Positions 8,566 to 17,558 of a stretch of DNA of 64,000 bases are shown here, piece after piece. The notes beneath the pieces were generated by a model that was not told the origin of the DNA, did not search any database, and was given only the letters and a program-made list of their open reading frames with translations. Position 1 is the first letter of the stretch. Each line of letters begins with the position of its first letter. Made by a program: the position numbers and the translations under genes. This stretch comes from JBLHOS01 sp047623825 (lineage in GTDB: Bacteria; Pseudomonadota; Alphaproteobacteria; Rhodobacterales; Rhodobacteraceae): assembly GCA_047623825.1 (NCBI GenBank), contig JBLHOS010000001.1, positions 1 to 64,000 on the forward strand, given 5' to 3'.

Positions 8566-9756
8566 GTGCGTGATGATTTTCAAATCAAAGTTTCTGCACT
8601 GGAGACGCTATCGGGGTTGACCGAGGCCGAATGGGACAGTTGTGCGTGCCCTGAGGCGTCAGACGGTGGGCCACCGTCGGATCCCTTTACCACCTACCGT
8701 TTCCTGAAGGCACTCGAAGACAGCGGCTCTGTCGGACCAGGCAGCGGGTGGCAGCCGCGCTATCTTGTAGCGCGTGCCGGCGATCAGGTGATTGCTGTCA
8801 CGCCACTTTATGCAAAGGGCCATAGTCAGGGCGAATACATCTTTGATCACAACTGGGCCCAAGCCTATGAGCAGGCTGGTGGTCGCTATTATCCCAAACT
8901 GCAAATGGCGGTTCCGTTTACGCCTGCAACTGGGCGGCGGTTTCTAACCAAACCCAGCTGGGAAAGCGTTGGGCGTAGTGCCTTGGTTCAGGGGGCCGTT
9001 CAGATCGCCACTGAAAACCTTTTGTCCTCAATTCACATTACGTTTTGCACCGAAGACGAGGCCACGGCAGGCGTAGAGATGGGATTACTGCGCCGCACGT
9101 CACAGCAGTTTCATTGGTTGAATGACGGCTACGCGGATTTCGATCAGTTTCTGGCGACGCTCAGTTCGCGCAAACGCAAAAATATTCGCAAAGAACGTGC
9201 TCAAGCACAGGATTTCGGCGGAGAGATTGTCGCGCTTTCAGGTGACGAAATTCAACCCCACCATTGGGACGCTTTTTGGCAATTCTACCAAGACACCGGT
9301 GCGCGCAAATGGGGCACACCTTATTTGACGCGTCGCTTCTTTCACCTTGCGCAGGAAAGTTTGTGTGACGACATGCTGCTGGTATTGGCGCTGCGCGACG
9401 GTGTGCCAATAGCAGGTGCGCTGAATTTCATCGGTCGCGATGTGCTTTATGGGCGCTACTGGGGCTGCGTCGAAGATCATGCCTGCCTGCATTTTGAGTT
9501 GTGTTACTATAAAGCGATTGATGCTGCCATCACGCGCGGATTGTCCCGGGTTGAGGCAGGCGCACAGGGCAGTCACAAATTAGCGCGCGGTTACATGCCA
9601 GTAACGACCCATTCATTGCATTGGATTGCGGACGAAGGGTTTAAAAACGCGATCGATCAATATTTGGTGGCAGAGCGTGCCGCTGTTGATGAAGAAATCG
9701 AAGTGCTGACCAGCTATGGGCCGTTCAAGCACGCAAACGTAGAGGAACAAGAATGA
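8566..9756 (+). CDS. FemAB/GNAT-like acyltransferase (DUF482 family)
   Basis: A 396-residue protein of the COG3146/PF04339 family, annotated elsewhere as a peptidoglycan-biosynthesis-like or GNAT N-acyltransferase. Recognisable are the basic SSRKRKNIRKERAQ segment at about residues 199-212 and the C-terminal GNAT/Fem-like half with VEAGAQGSHKLARGYMP. The donor and acceptor are unknown. It starts at GTG (8566) with AAAGGG upstream, 42 bases after the phosphodiesterase, and overlaps the following dehydratase gene by ATGA, so it is likely part of the same operon. Confidence 0.85.
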   Translation: MRDDFQIKVSALETLSGLTEAEWDSCACPEASDGGPPSDPFTTYRFLKALEDSGSVGPGSGWQPRYLVARAGDQVIAVTPLYAKGHSQGEYIFDHNWAQAYEQAGGRYYPKLQMAVPFTPATGRRFLTKPSWESVGRSALVQGAVQIATENLLSSIHITFCTEDEATAGVEMGLLRRTSQQFHWLNDGYADFDQFLATLSSRKRKNIRKERAQAQDFGGEIVALSGDEIQPHHWDAFWQFYQDTGARKWGTPYLTRRFFHLAQESLCDDMLLVLALRDGVPIAGALNFIGRDVLYGRYWGCVEDHACLHFELCYYKAIDAAITRGLSRVEAGAQGSHKLARGYMPVTTHSLHWIADEGFKNAIDQYLVAERAAVDEEIEVLTSYGPFKHANVEEQE

Positions 9757-10052
9757 CACCGAAACTTAGCCCTGCAGACCGAGCCACAGACCTTGCCCCA
9801 TTGTTGGCCAGTGGTTGGACAGAAGTTGACGGCCGCGATGCCTTACATAAAACCTTTGTCTTCAAGAACTTTGTCGAAGCATTTGGTTGGATGACGCGGG
9901 CTGCAATTGAAGCTGAAAAGCTGGACCATCATCCAGAGTGGTCGAACGTCTACCGCACGGTTGAGGTTACGTTGACAACACATGACGCCGATGGTCTGAG
10001 TCCACTTGACGTCCAGCTTGCGACGAAATTTGATCGACTGTTTGGCTCATAA
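9753..10052 (+). CDS. phhB: Pterin-4a-carbinolamine dehydratase
   Basis: A 99-residue protein of the usual PCD/DCoH length. The signature is plain: EKLDHHPEWSNVY with the paired histidines, followed by VEVTLTTHDADGLS and a late Asp. The enzyme dehydrates 4a-hydroxytetrahydropterin, supporting pterin-dependent hydroxylases; no such hydroxylase gene lies in this window. It overlaps the upstream gene by ATGA, and the MscS gene begins on the next base after its stop. Confidence 0.93.
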   Translation: MTPKLSPADRATDLAPLLASGWTEVDGRDALHKTFVFKNFVEAFGWMTRAAIEAEKLDHHPEWSNVYRTVEVTLTTHDADGLSPLDVQLATKFDRLFGS

Positions 10053-10901
10053 ATGAACCTAGAGACTATTCTTGGAACCCAGATCGCTGATGGCGTGACT
10101 GTTGGTGATTTGTTCAACGTCGACTTCTTGGCGACTATTTTGGGTAATGTCTTTGCGGCCGTCCTAATTATCGTGGCCGCGTTTATTTTTGCTGGTTGGG
10201 TCCGGCGTCGAATCATAAAGATCTCACGCCGTCATGCCCAACTCGACAACACTTTGTTCTCATTTTTTGCCAATGTCAGCCGCTATGTGATCCTTGCGTT
10301 TGCGGTGATCTTTGTCCTCAACACATTTGGTCTGCAAACCACATCGCTGGTCGCGGCCTTTGGTGCCGCGGGTCTGGCCATTGGCTTGGCGTTGCAGGGT
10401 ACGTTGTCGAATTTGGCGGCTGGGGTAATGATTGTGGCGTTCCGCCCGATAAAATTAGACGATTTCGTTGAGGTCGGCGGCCAAATGGGTACGGTGAAAT
10501 CGATTTCCTTGAATTTGGTTGAGTTGGCGACCATCGGAAACGTGCAGGTCTTGATCCCAAACTCCCAAGTTTGGGGAAATCAGATCGTGAACTATTCGGC
10601 CTATTCCACGCGACGTGCCGAATGGAGTTTTGGTGTCAGCTACGGCACCGATCTGGCGAAAGCGGAGAAGATCATCCTTGAGACGATCATGGGCGATCCG
10701 CGTAGTAAATCCGACCCTGAGCCGTTTATTCAGGTCAATAACCTGAATACCAGCTCAGTTGATTTTCTGGTCCGGGTTTGGGTCGAAGCCAGCGACTATT
10801 TTGCTTATCAGGCCGATATGAAGCGCCTGGTCAAAGAAGCGTTGGATGCGAACGGGGTAGAGATCCCGTTTCCCACACGTACAATCATCACCGCGACATG
10901 A
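10053..10901 (+). CDS. Small-conductance mechanosensitive channel (MscS family)
   Basis: A 282-residue MscS of the compact E. coli-like size. Three transmembrane helices are seen (about residues 28-48, 70-90 and the pore-lining TM3 with alternating Gly/Ala, AAFGAAGLAIGLALQGTLSNLAAG). After it come the beta domain (FRPIKLDDFVEVGGQMGTV) and the cytoplasmic vestibule. It releases solutes on hypo-osmotic shock. It is last in the run beginning with the RidA gene, translated without any gap after the dehydratase. A minus-strand terminator begins immediately after its stop. Confidence 0.94.
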   Translation: MNLETILGTQIADGVTVGDLFNVDFLATILGNVFAAVLIIVAAFIFAGWVRRRIIKISRRHAQLDNTLFSFFANVSRYVILAFAVIFVLNTFGLQTTSLVAAFGAAGLAIGLALQGTLSNLAAGVMIVAFRPIKLDDFVEVGGQMGTVKSISLNLVELATIGNVQVLIPNSQVWGNQIVNYSAYSTRRAEWSFGVSYGTDLAKAEKIILETIMGDPRSKSDPEPFIQVNNLNTSSVDFLVRVWVEASDYFAYQADMKRLVKEALDANGVEIPFPTRTIITAT

Positions 10902-10903
10902 AA

Positions 10904-10930
10904 AAAGGGCCGCATCGACTGCGGCCCTGT
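10904..10930 (-). terminator. Intrinsic terminator of the peroxiredoxin gene
   Basis: A perfect 7-bp stem, GGGCCGC (10907-10913) and GCGGCCC (10921-10927), with a 7-base loop. On the minus strand it is followed by six T, fitting termination of the peroxiredoxin transcript. On the plus strand the tail is only TGTCTC, so termination of the MscS transcript would be weaker. Confidence 0.8.
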
Positions 10931-10954
10931 CTCAACTGGTGATTGTTAAAACCT

Positions 10955-11443
10955 TTAGATCGCTGCGAGCATCGCCTCACCACCAGAGATTTCGCAAGTC
11001 CCGGGGCTTTCTTCGCGGTGCAAAACCTTGACGACGCCATCTTCGACATACATCGCATAGCGCTGTGAGCGCGCCATCAGGCCAACAGGCGGGGCATCAA
11101 AATTCATTCCGATGGCGGTTGTGAATTTGCTTTCGGCATCAGACATCATTGTGATGCTGGCTGCGCCTGCACCGGTTGCCTCACTCCATGCTTTCATAAC
11201 AAACGGGTCGTTGACAGAGATGCAGATCACCTCATCAATCCCTTTGGTTTTAAACGCTTCTCTGGTGCGGATGAAACTTGGCACATGTGCTGAATGACAG
11301 GTTGGTGTGAATGCACCGGGCACGGCAAAAAGCACAACTTTGCGCCCGGCCATTTTATCGGATAAATTGACCTGCTCCGGCCCGGCGTCTCCGATGTGCA
11401 CCAATGTGGCATGAGGCAACGTATCCCCGACTGAAATCGCCAT
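10955..11443 (-). CDS. Peroxiredoxin (Prx5-type)
   Basis: A 162-residue thiol peroxidase of the Prx5/AhpE-like group. The peroxidatic motif PGAFTPTC places the catalytic cysteine at residue 49; further cysteines occur at EVICISV (residue 74) and GTCEISG near the C terminus, either of which might resolve the sulfenic acid. It reduces hydrogen peroxide or organic peroxides using thioredoxin or glutathione. Start 11443 is preferred over 11458 because AAGGA is 7 bases upstream. It is divergent from the ferredoxin reductase gene. Confidence 0.92.
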   Translation of the reverse strand: MAISVGDTLPHATLVHIGDAGPEQVNLSDKMAGRKVVLFAVPGAFTPTCHSAHVPSFIRTREAFKTKGIDEVICISVNDPFVMKAWSEATGAGAASITMMSDAESKFTTAIGMNFDAPPVGLMARSQRYAMYVEDGVVKVLHREESPGTCEISGGEAMLAAI

Positions 11444-11527
11444 AAAATTTTCCTTCACTTGTGTTCCTTGAGCCCCAAGATATAGGGTTTAAGGCGGCTC
11501 TCGCCAATGACGAACGAAGGAAATTGT

Positions 11528-12739
11528 ATGAGGCATATCATTGTGATCGGGGCAGGGCAGGCCGGGTCGTCTTTGGTGGCCAAATTACGCGCCGAAAAAT
11601 ACGCTGGAAAGATAACGCTTATCGGCGAAGAGGCCGTCCTGCCTTACCAGCGCCCGCCACTCTCCAAGAAGTATTTGTTGGGTGAGATGGATCTTGAACG
11701 CCTCTATCTTCGTCCAAGAGCGTTTTATGTGGATAATCAGATAGATTTGCATCTGGCACAGACTGCCGTTGCGATTGATCGTGCCGACAAGGTGGTCATC
11801 ACTGGTGGGGTTTCGATGCCCTATGATCAGTTGGCGTTGACTACCGGATCTGTTCCCCGTCGCTTGCCCGCATCGATTGGCGGCGAATTGGGCGGTGTGC
11901 ATGTTGTGCGGACACTTGCCGATGTTGATGAAATGGCCGCCGGTGTGCGCGAAGGTGCGCGCCTTTTGGTCGTTGGTGGTGGCTATATAGGGCTGGAGGC
12001 CGCGGCGGTTGCTGCGCGCCGTGGCATGCAGGTCACGCTGGTTGAGATGGCGGACCGGATCCTTCAGCGGGTTGCCTGTCGAGAAACCTCAGACTATTTC
12101 CGCGCGCTTCATTCCGACCACGGTGTCGATATTCGTGAAGGCGTCGGTTTGGCGCGTTTGTTAGGTCAGACACAAGTCACTGGTGCTCAGCTGACTGATG
12201 GCACTGAATTGACGGTAGATATGGTGATTGTTGGGGTTGGGATTACCCCGGCCTCTGGTCTGGCCGAAGCGGCTGGCCTGGAGATCGACAATGGGATCAA
12301 GACAGATGCCTATGGTCAGACATCAGACCCTGACATTTGGTCCGCCGGTGATTGTGCATCGTTCGTTTTTCGCGAGCAACGGATCCGTCTAGAAAGCGTA
12401 CAGAATGCGATTGATCAGGCAGAAGTTGTCGCAAAGAACATGTTGGGTGCTGCTGAGATCTATCAGCCATACCCTTGGTTCTGGTCTGATCAGTACGACG
12501 TAAAGTTGCAAATAGCAGGCTTGAATACCGGTTATGACGACGTCGTCATCCGCCAAGGTGCCACCAAGGGCAGCGCGTCTCATTGGTATTTCCAAGCTGA
12601 TCAATTGCTAGCTGTCGACGCGATGAACGACCCGCGCGCCTATATGGTCGGCAAACGATTGTTGGAGGCTGGCAAAAGCCCTGCGGCCACTGTCGTCGGC
12701 GATAGTTCAGTCGACCTGAAATCCCTTTTGTCGGGATGA
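11528..12739 (+). CDS. FAD-dependent ferredoxin/rubredoxin-type reductase
   Basis: A 403-residue flavoprotein of the BphA4/ThcD/putidaredoxin-reductase family. There are two dinucleotide folds: an FAD-binding GAGQAGSS at the N terminus and an NAD-binding VGGGYIGLEAA at about residues 150-160, then IWSAGDCA for the FAD flavin site. Such enzymes pass electrons from NAD(P)H to a small ferredoxin or rubredoxin. No ferredoxin or oxygenase gene is adjacent, so its partner is unknown. Start 11528 has GAAGGA 7 bases upstream. It overlaps rsmD by ATGA. Confidence 0.88.
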   Translation: MRHIIVIGAGQAGSSLVAKLRAEKYAGKITLIGEEAVLPYQRPPLSKKYLLGEMDLERLYLRPRAFYVDNQIDLHLAQTAVAIDRADKVVITGGVSMPYDQLALTTGSVPRRLPASIGGELGGVHVVRTLADVDEMAAGVREGARLLVVGGGYIGLEAAAVAARRGMQVTLVEMADRILQRVACRETSDYFRALHSDHGVDIREGVGLARLLGQTQVTGAQLTDGTELTVDMVIVGVGITPASGLAEAAGLEIDNGIKTDAYGQTSDPDIWSAGDCASFVFREQRIRLESVQNAIDQAEVVAKNMLGAAEIYQPYPWFWSDQYDVKLQIAGLNTGYDDVVIRQGATKGSASHWYFQADQLLAVDAMNDPRAYMVGKRLLEAGKSPAATVVGDSSVDLKSLLSG

Positions 12740-13302
12740 GGATCATTGCCGGAAAAATGCGGGGCAAACGTTTAGCCCTTGTCGGTCAGGGTGATGCGAG
12801 TGCTCATCTGCGTCCAACCACTGACAGGGTGCGCGAAAGCCTGTTCAATCTTTTGATTAATGGCGGATACGGCGCGCCGATCAATGGTGCGCGTGTCCTT
12901 GATCTCTTTGCGGGCACCGGAGCACTTGGGCTTGAGGCGCTGTCGCGCGGCGCGTCATTTGCGATGTTCGTGGATAACGGGCCTACTGCGCAAAGCCTGC
13001 TGAAACAGAACATCGCGCTTTGCAACGCGCAACCCGTTAGCAAGATCAACAGGCGTGATGCCGCCAAATTGGGGCCGAACACCACATTGCCCTTCGATCT
13101 GGTCTTTCTGGATCCGCCTTATGGAAAAAGCATGGGGGAGCGAACGTTGGAGGCCGCACTGCAAGGCAACTGGTTGGCGCCAGAGGCCCTGATCGTGTGG
13201 GAGGAAAGCGCGCCCCCGACAATCAGTGCAGACTTTGAGGGGCTGGACCAGCGCCGGTACGGCACCACGATCATCACGATTGCACGGCGACGTCCACTTT
13301 AA
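12736..13302 (+). CDS. rsmD: 16S rRNA (guanine(966)-N(2))-methyltransferase RsmD
   Basis: A 188-residue SAM-dependent methyltransferase. The N terminus MRIIAGKMRGKRL is typical of RsmD; LDLFAGTGALGLEALSRGA is the SAM-binding motif I, and FLDPPYG the catalytic (N/D)PPY motif IV used for amino-group methylation. It modifies G966 of 16S rRNA in the 30S subunit. It overlaps the reductase gene by four bases. Confidence 0.95.
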   Translation: MRIIAGKMRGKRLALVGQGDASAHLRPTTDRVRESLFNLLINGGYGAPINGARVLDLFAGTGALGLEALSRGASFAMFVDNGPTAQSLLKQNIALCNAQPVSKINRRDAAKLGPNTTLPFDLVFLDPPYGKSMGERTLEAALQGNWLAPEALIVWEESAPPTISADFEGLDQRRYGTTIITIARRRPL

Positions 13303-13416
13303 CTCAATTCTATCGCACCATCTGGAAATCGGTCGCGGTTGCGAGGTTGTAGAGTTGGTGCTCATATGTGAATGATCCAAGAAAATAACACACCCTAAGA
13401 GTAGTATTTTCAGGTC

Positions 13417-15456
13417 ATGCCCGACGCGTCCGCGCTGCTAGCTTCCGTCTTTGGTTTCTCCAGCTTCCGGCCGGGGCAACAAGAGATCGTTGAGGCCGTA
13501 ACAGCGGGAAAGAACACCCTCGCGATCATGCCAACGGGTGGCGGAAAATCCCTGTGCTTCCAACTTCCAGCACTTTGCCGTGAAGGCGTCACGGTTGTTA
13601 TATCCCCTTTGATTGCGTTGATGCGAGATCAAGTGCGGGGAATGACCGAAGTGGGCGTCGGCGCGGGTGCGCTTACCTCTGGCAATACCGAAGAAGAGAT
13701 TGACGCGGTCTGGGCTGGTCTAGAACGAGGTGAGATCAAACTGCTCTATATGGCGCCAGAGCGATTGGCAGCCTCTGGGACAGAGCGGATGCTCAAACGT
13801 ATCGGTGTCTCGATGATCGCCGTGGACGAGGCGCATTGCGTCAGCCAATGGGGACATGATTTCAGGCCAGATTATCTGCGGATCGGGGCGCTGCGCCGAA
13901 CCCTGAATGTCCCACTTGCCGCCTTTACGGCGACAGCAGATGCAGAGACGCGCGATGAGATCGTCGCCCGACTTTTTGATGGGCATCCGCCAGAGATCTT
14001 CTTGCACGGCTTTGACCGCCCGAACCTGACCTTGGCATTTGAAATCAAGGATAATCCACGCCGCCAGATCTTGGAATTTGCGGCAGCCCGTAAAGGCCAA
14101 TCCGGGATCGTCTATTGCGGAACGCGGGCCAAAACTGAAACGCTTGCCAAAGCATTGCGCGAAGCGGGCCACACTGCGTGTCATTACCACGGCGGCATGG
14201 ATGCCGAAGATAGGCGGATCGTTGAGGGACGGTTCGCCCGTGAGGATGGGTTGATTGTGGTGGCGACCATCGCCTTTGGGATGGGCGTCGACAAATCAGA
14301 TATCCGGTGGGTCGCCCATGCCGATCTGCCGAAATCGGTTGAAAGCTATTATCAGGAAATCGGTCGTGCCGGTCGGGATGGCGCGCCTGCCGATACACTC
14401 ACGCTTTATGGTGCTGACGATATCCGTTTCCGCCGCCAGCAAATTGACGAAGGACTGGCGCCGGCGGAGCGTAAGTCAGCGGATCATGCGCGCCTGAATG
14501 CATTGCTGGGGCTGGCTGAGGCGCTGTCGTGCCGTCGTGAAAACCTTTTGGGATATTTTGGAGAGACCGTCACAAATTGTGGCAATTGTGATCTGTGCCT
14601 GTCCCCGGTCGAAACTTTTGACGGCACTGTCGCGGTTCGCAAGGCACTGTCGGCGATGTTGCGCACCGGTGAGTATTTCGGTGCGGGTCACCTGATAGAT
14701 ATTCTGTTGGGCGCGCAGACCGAAAAGATCATGCAACGTGGGCATGACAAATTACCAACCTACGGGGTGGGCAAGGAATATGACAAACGCCAATGGCAGG
14801 CCGTCTTTCGCCAAATGATGGGCCATGATCTCGTGCGCCCTGACGCCGAAAGGTACGGCGCCCTTCGCATGACTGAGGCTGCCCGTCCTATCCTGCGCGA
14901 TGAGGCGAGGATCACATTGCGCCGAGATACGATCACCAAAGGCAGCAGTCGCCCGGCAGTGAAAATGCTGGTGTCGGAGGACGACGCACCACTTTTGTCC
15001 GCACTGAAAGCCAAGCGTCGTGCGCTGGCCGAGGAAGCCCGCGTTCCGGCCTATCTTATCTTCAACGACAAGACGCTGATCGAAATGGCCGAAACCAAAC
15101 CGGAGACGTTGGACGACATGGCGCGCATTGGTGGCGTTGGAGCGACCAAGCTGGAGCGTTATGGCGCAACTTTCTTGCAAATAGTCACGGGGGCTGTCGC
15201 GACGCCCGCCCATCCCGCCCGACGTAAATTAGCTGGACGGACGGCAGGCGCTGTCTACGATCGGCTTTTGGCGGCGCAGACTGATCTGACCCGAGGGCGA
15301 AGTGGCACCGAGAAGCCATTATCCTGTTCCTCCGCGATCTTGGCCAAAGTGGCAGATTTGAAGCCCGGTGATCATGGCGGCTTGCTGCGCCTGTTGGGTG
15401 ACAAAAAGGCCGAACGATTTGGTGAGACCTTCATGAATATTCTGCACGAAGAGTAA
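13417..15456 (+). CDS. recQ: ATP-dependent DNA helicase RecQ
   Basis: A 679-residue 3'-5' DNA helicase. Walker A PTGGGKS is at residues 39-45 and the DEAH box at 137-140, followed by the aromatic-rich loop CVSQWGHDFRPDY. The second helicase domain has IGRAGRDG. The RQC zinc-binding cysteines appear as CRREN..NCGNCDLC, and a HRDC domain is recognisable near residues 520-590 (LAEEARVPAYLIFNDKTL). The length and domain set are complete. RecQ acts in recombination and fork repair. The Shine-Dalgarno sequence before the start is weak. Confidence 0.96.
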   Translation: MPDASALLASVFGFSSFRPGQQEIVEAVTAGKNTLAIMPTGGGKSLCFQLPALCREGVTVVISPLIALMRDQVRGMTEVGVGAGALTSGNTEEEIDAVWAGLERGEIKLLYMAPERLAASGTERMLKRIGVSMIAVDEAHCVSQWGHDFRPDYLRIGALRRTLNVPLAAFTATADAETRDEIVARLFDGHPPEIFLHGFDRPNLTLAFEIKDNPRRQILEFAAARKGQSGIVYCGTRAKTETLAKALREAGHTACHYHGGMDAEDRRIVEGRFAREDGLIVVATIAFGMGVDKSDIRWVAHADLPKSVESYYQEIGRAGRDGAPADTLTLYGADDIRFRRQQIDEGLAPAERKSADHARLNALLGLAEALSCRRENLLGYFGETVTNCGNCDLCLSPVETFDGTVAVRKALSAMLRTGEYFGAGHLIDILLGAQTEKIMQRGHDKLPTYGVGKEYDKRQWQAVFRQMMGHDLVRPDAERYGALRMTEAARPILRDEARITLRRDTITKGSSRPAVKMLVSEDDAPLLSALKAKRRALAEEARVPAYLIFNDKTLIEMAETKPETLDDMARIGGVGATKLERYGATFLQIVTGAVATPAHPARRKLAGRTAGAVYDRLLAAQTDLTRGRSGTEKPLSCSSAILAKVADLKPGDHGGLLRLLGDKKAERFGETFMNILHEE

Positions 15457-15564
15457 CGCTGTGCGGCCTTCCCACGTGCTAAATTGCGCTCTGCGACATC
15501 CTTCCAAATGGTCAAGCGGCGCCACTGCCTTAGGTTTATCAAAAATACGAAGGGATCTTTGATC

Positions 15565-16350
15565 ATGCTGACAGTCATCTCACCTGCCAAACGTCTTGAT
15601 TGGGCCGCGCGCGACGTTGCAACGACGGTGCCCGTGTTTCAGGCGGATGCAGATGCGTTGGTCAATTATGCCCGTAAGTTATCGATCACTGCTTTGCGTG
15701 AGCTAATGGATATCAGCCCTGATCTGGCCAAGCTGAATCACGACCGTTTTGCCAGCTTTTCCGAGACCAAGGATGACACGCGACCAGCGGCGATGGCGTT
15801 TGCTGGCGATACGTATACTGGGCTTGAGGCGGTCAGCCTTGACTCTGAGGATTTGCGGTTTGCACAGGAACACCTGCGTATTCTATCGGGCCTATATGGA
15901 TTGCTGCGTCCGCTAGACGCGATCCAACCGTACCGTTTGGAAATGGGCAGCCGTCTGAAGACGCAACGAGGCCATAGCCTTTATGACTATTGGGGCAGTC
16001 AGGTTTCTGAGGCTTTGAACGCGCAAGCGGATGGGGTCGGCACAGACGTCTTGATCAACTGTGCCTCAATCGAATATTTCGGTGCGGTTGATCTAGCGGC
16101 GTTGAAAACGCGAGTGATAACGCCTGTCTTCTTGGAAGATAAACCCGCGGGTCCCAAGGTGGTCAGTTTTTTCGCGAAGAAGGCCCGGGGCGCTATGGCG
16201 CGGTTCATAGTTGAGCGTCGATTGACGACGCCCAAAGGCATCGTCGACTTTGATCTGGGTGGGTATGAATTTCAGCCAAGCCTCAGCACCGACGAAAAAC
16301 CAGTCTTTCTACGGCCAGACGCCGTGATCAGCGCAACTGCTGCTGGGTGA
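15565..16350 (+). CDS. yaaA: Peroxide stress protein YaaA (DUF328/UPF0246)
   Basis: A 261-residue member of the YaaA family, which in E. coli lowers free iron and limits oxidative DNA damage under peroxide stress. It has the family N terminus LTVISPAKRLDW and the middle block LSGLYGLLRPLDAIQPYRLEMGSRL, which is diagnostic. Start 15565 is preceded by AAGGGA; an upstream in-frame start at 15484 has no support. It converges with the DUF1244 gene, one base separating the two stops. Confidence 0.93.
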   Translation: MLTVISPAKRLDWAARDVATTVPVFQADADALVNYARKLSITALRELMDISPDLAKLNHDRFASFSETKDDTRPAAMAFAGDTYTGLEAVSLDSEDLRFAQEHLRILSGLYGLLRPLDAIQPYRLEMGSRLKTQRGHSLYDYWGSQVSEALNAQADGVGTDVLINCASIEYFGAVDLAALKTRVITPVFLEDKPAGPKVVSFFAKKARGAMARFIVERRLTTPKGIVDFDLGGYEFQPSLSTDEKPVFLRPDAVISATAAG

Positions 16351-16351
16351 T

Positions 16352-16648
16352 TTAGTGATCTTTCGGGGCGGCTGCAAAAGTGGCTTTCTGCGCGCCGCTC
16401 GCTTCGGTCTGATAAAGATCGCGCCACTCGTTATACGGCATGCCATAAACGATCTCGCGCGCGTCATCCTTGCCAAGCTCGACGCCTTTTTCGGCAGCGG
16501 CCTCACCGTACCAGCGCGACAGGCAATTCCGGCAAAACCCTGACAGGTTCATCATGTCGATGTTTTGGACATCTGTCCGCGTGGCCAGATGGTCGCGCAA
16601 CCGGCGAAAGGTGGCGGCTTCAAGCTCTATGCGGGTTTGGTCGTCCAT
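16352..16648 (-). CDS. DUF1244 family protein
   Basis: A 98-residue conserved protein of unknown function. The family marker FCRNCLSRWYGEAA, with a Cys-x2-Cys pair, and the block EIVYGMPYNEWRDLYQTEA are present. Start 16648 is supported by CGGAG 6 bases upstream. It lies 25 bases after the amidohydrolase gene and is probably co-transcribed with it. The paired cysteines could bind a metal or be redox-active; that is inference. Confidence 0.85.
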   Translation of the reverse strand: MDDQTRIELEAATFRRLRDHLATRTDVQNIDMMNLSGFCRNCLSRWYGEAAAEKGVELGKDDAREIVYGMPYNEWRDLYQTEASGAQKATFAAAPKDH

Positions 16649-16673
16649 GTTGATCTCCGGTGTTGGGGTCTGG

Positions 16674-17405
16674 TTATAGCTGGGCATCTTGCAGGGCCGC
16701 GTCAAGCAATGGGCTTAGCCTGCGCCCCCATGTGGCTTGTTGCTGTGCAGTTTTGATCAGATCATTGCGGATCTCGATCAAAACATGTGGCCGTCCAGGC
16801 CCAATGGCGTGTCGATCCATTGCATCACCCGGTAGGTGCCCCGAATAGGGTTCATTTGCGCCAATGCACAAATCATCCTCGGCTTGCAACCGGCCCAGCA
16901 AGGGGTCGGCCAACCGCCTGTCATTAGAAAAAAGCACGCCAATATGCCATGGCCGGACCGGTCGCCCTTGCAGTTGTGGTGTGAAGGAGTGGATCGAGAT
17001 GATGACACGGTCGGGGCGCTTTGCCGCCAGATCTGCCAGAGCTGTGTGATAAGGCCGATGAAACAGCGTCAGCCTGCGCTTAACTTCGTCTGGGTCCGCG
17101 TGGCGGTTGGCTGGAATAATCGTTCCGTCATAAAGCCGCATCAACAGGGTTGGATCATCTTCAGACCGGTTTGGGTCAATTACCAGTCGTGAAAATTCGG
17201 ATAGAATAACAGGTGCATTCAGCGCATCCCCCAATGCCGAGCTTACGCCAGCGGCCCCGACATCATAGGCGATATGGCGGTTCATATCAGCGGGCGACAA
17301 TCCCAAATCGCCGCCATTCACCTCAGGTGGGACGCGGTTACTGGCATGATCACATGTCACTAGCCAGCGCGCAGTTCGATCTATGCCCTCAATACGAAAT
17401 GCCAC
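16674..17405 (-). CDS. N-formylglutamate amidohydrolase family protein
   Basis: A 243-residue protein of the FGase family (PF05013), related to HutG, which releases formate from N-formylglutamate at the end of histidine breakdown. Conserved blocks include TCDHASNRVP near the N terminus, IISIHSFTP in the middle, and LIEIRNDLI near the C terminus. It starts at GTG (17405) with AAGGA upstream. No other histidine utilisation (hut) genes lie in the window, so the true substrate is open. Confidence 0.87.
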   Translation of the reverse strand: MAFRIEGIDRTARWLVTCDHASNRVPPEVNGGDLGLSPADMNRHIAYDVGAAGVSSALGDALNAPVILSEFSRLVIDPNRSEDDPTLLMRLYDGTIIPANRHADPDEVKRRLTLFHRPYHTALADLAAKRPDRVIISIHSFTPQLQGRPVRPWHIGVLFSNDRRLADPLLGRLQAEDDLCIGANEPYSGHLPGDAMDRHAIGPGRPHVLIEIRNDLIKTAQQQATWGRRLSPLLDAALQDAQL

Positions 17406-17558
17406 TTTCTGTCCTTCTTTAAAACCGGGTTTGGCAGAGAAGCCTCATATCTTACAGCATTGTCCTGTGCCAGTTGTCCTTCAAATGGATATGCGCCATA
17501 TGTCTTCAGAATTGTGTGTGAGCGCAAACATTAACTTGTTTTGGGAGATTTGCCGAAG

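Noticed and set aside
16836..17192. 118-codon plus-strand frame opposite the amidohydrolase gene
   Set aside because: It is a shadow of the amidohydrolase gene on the minus strand, which has clear family motifs.
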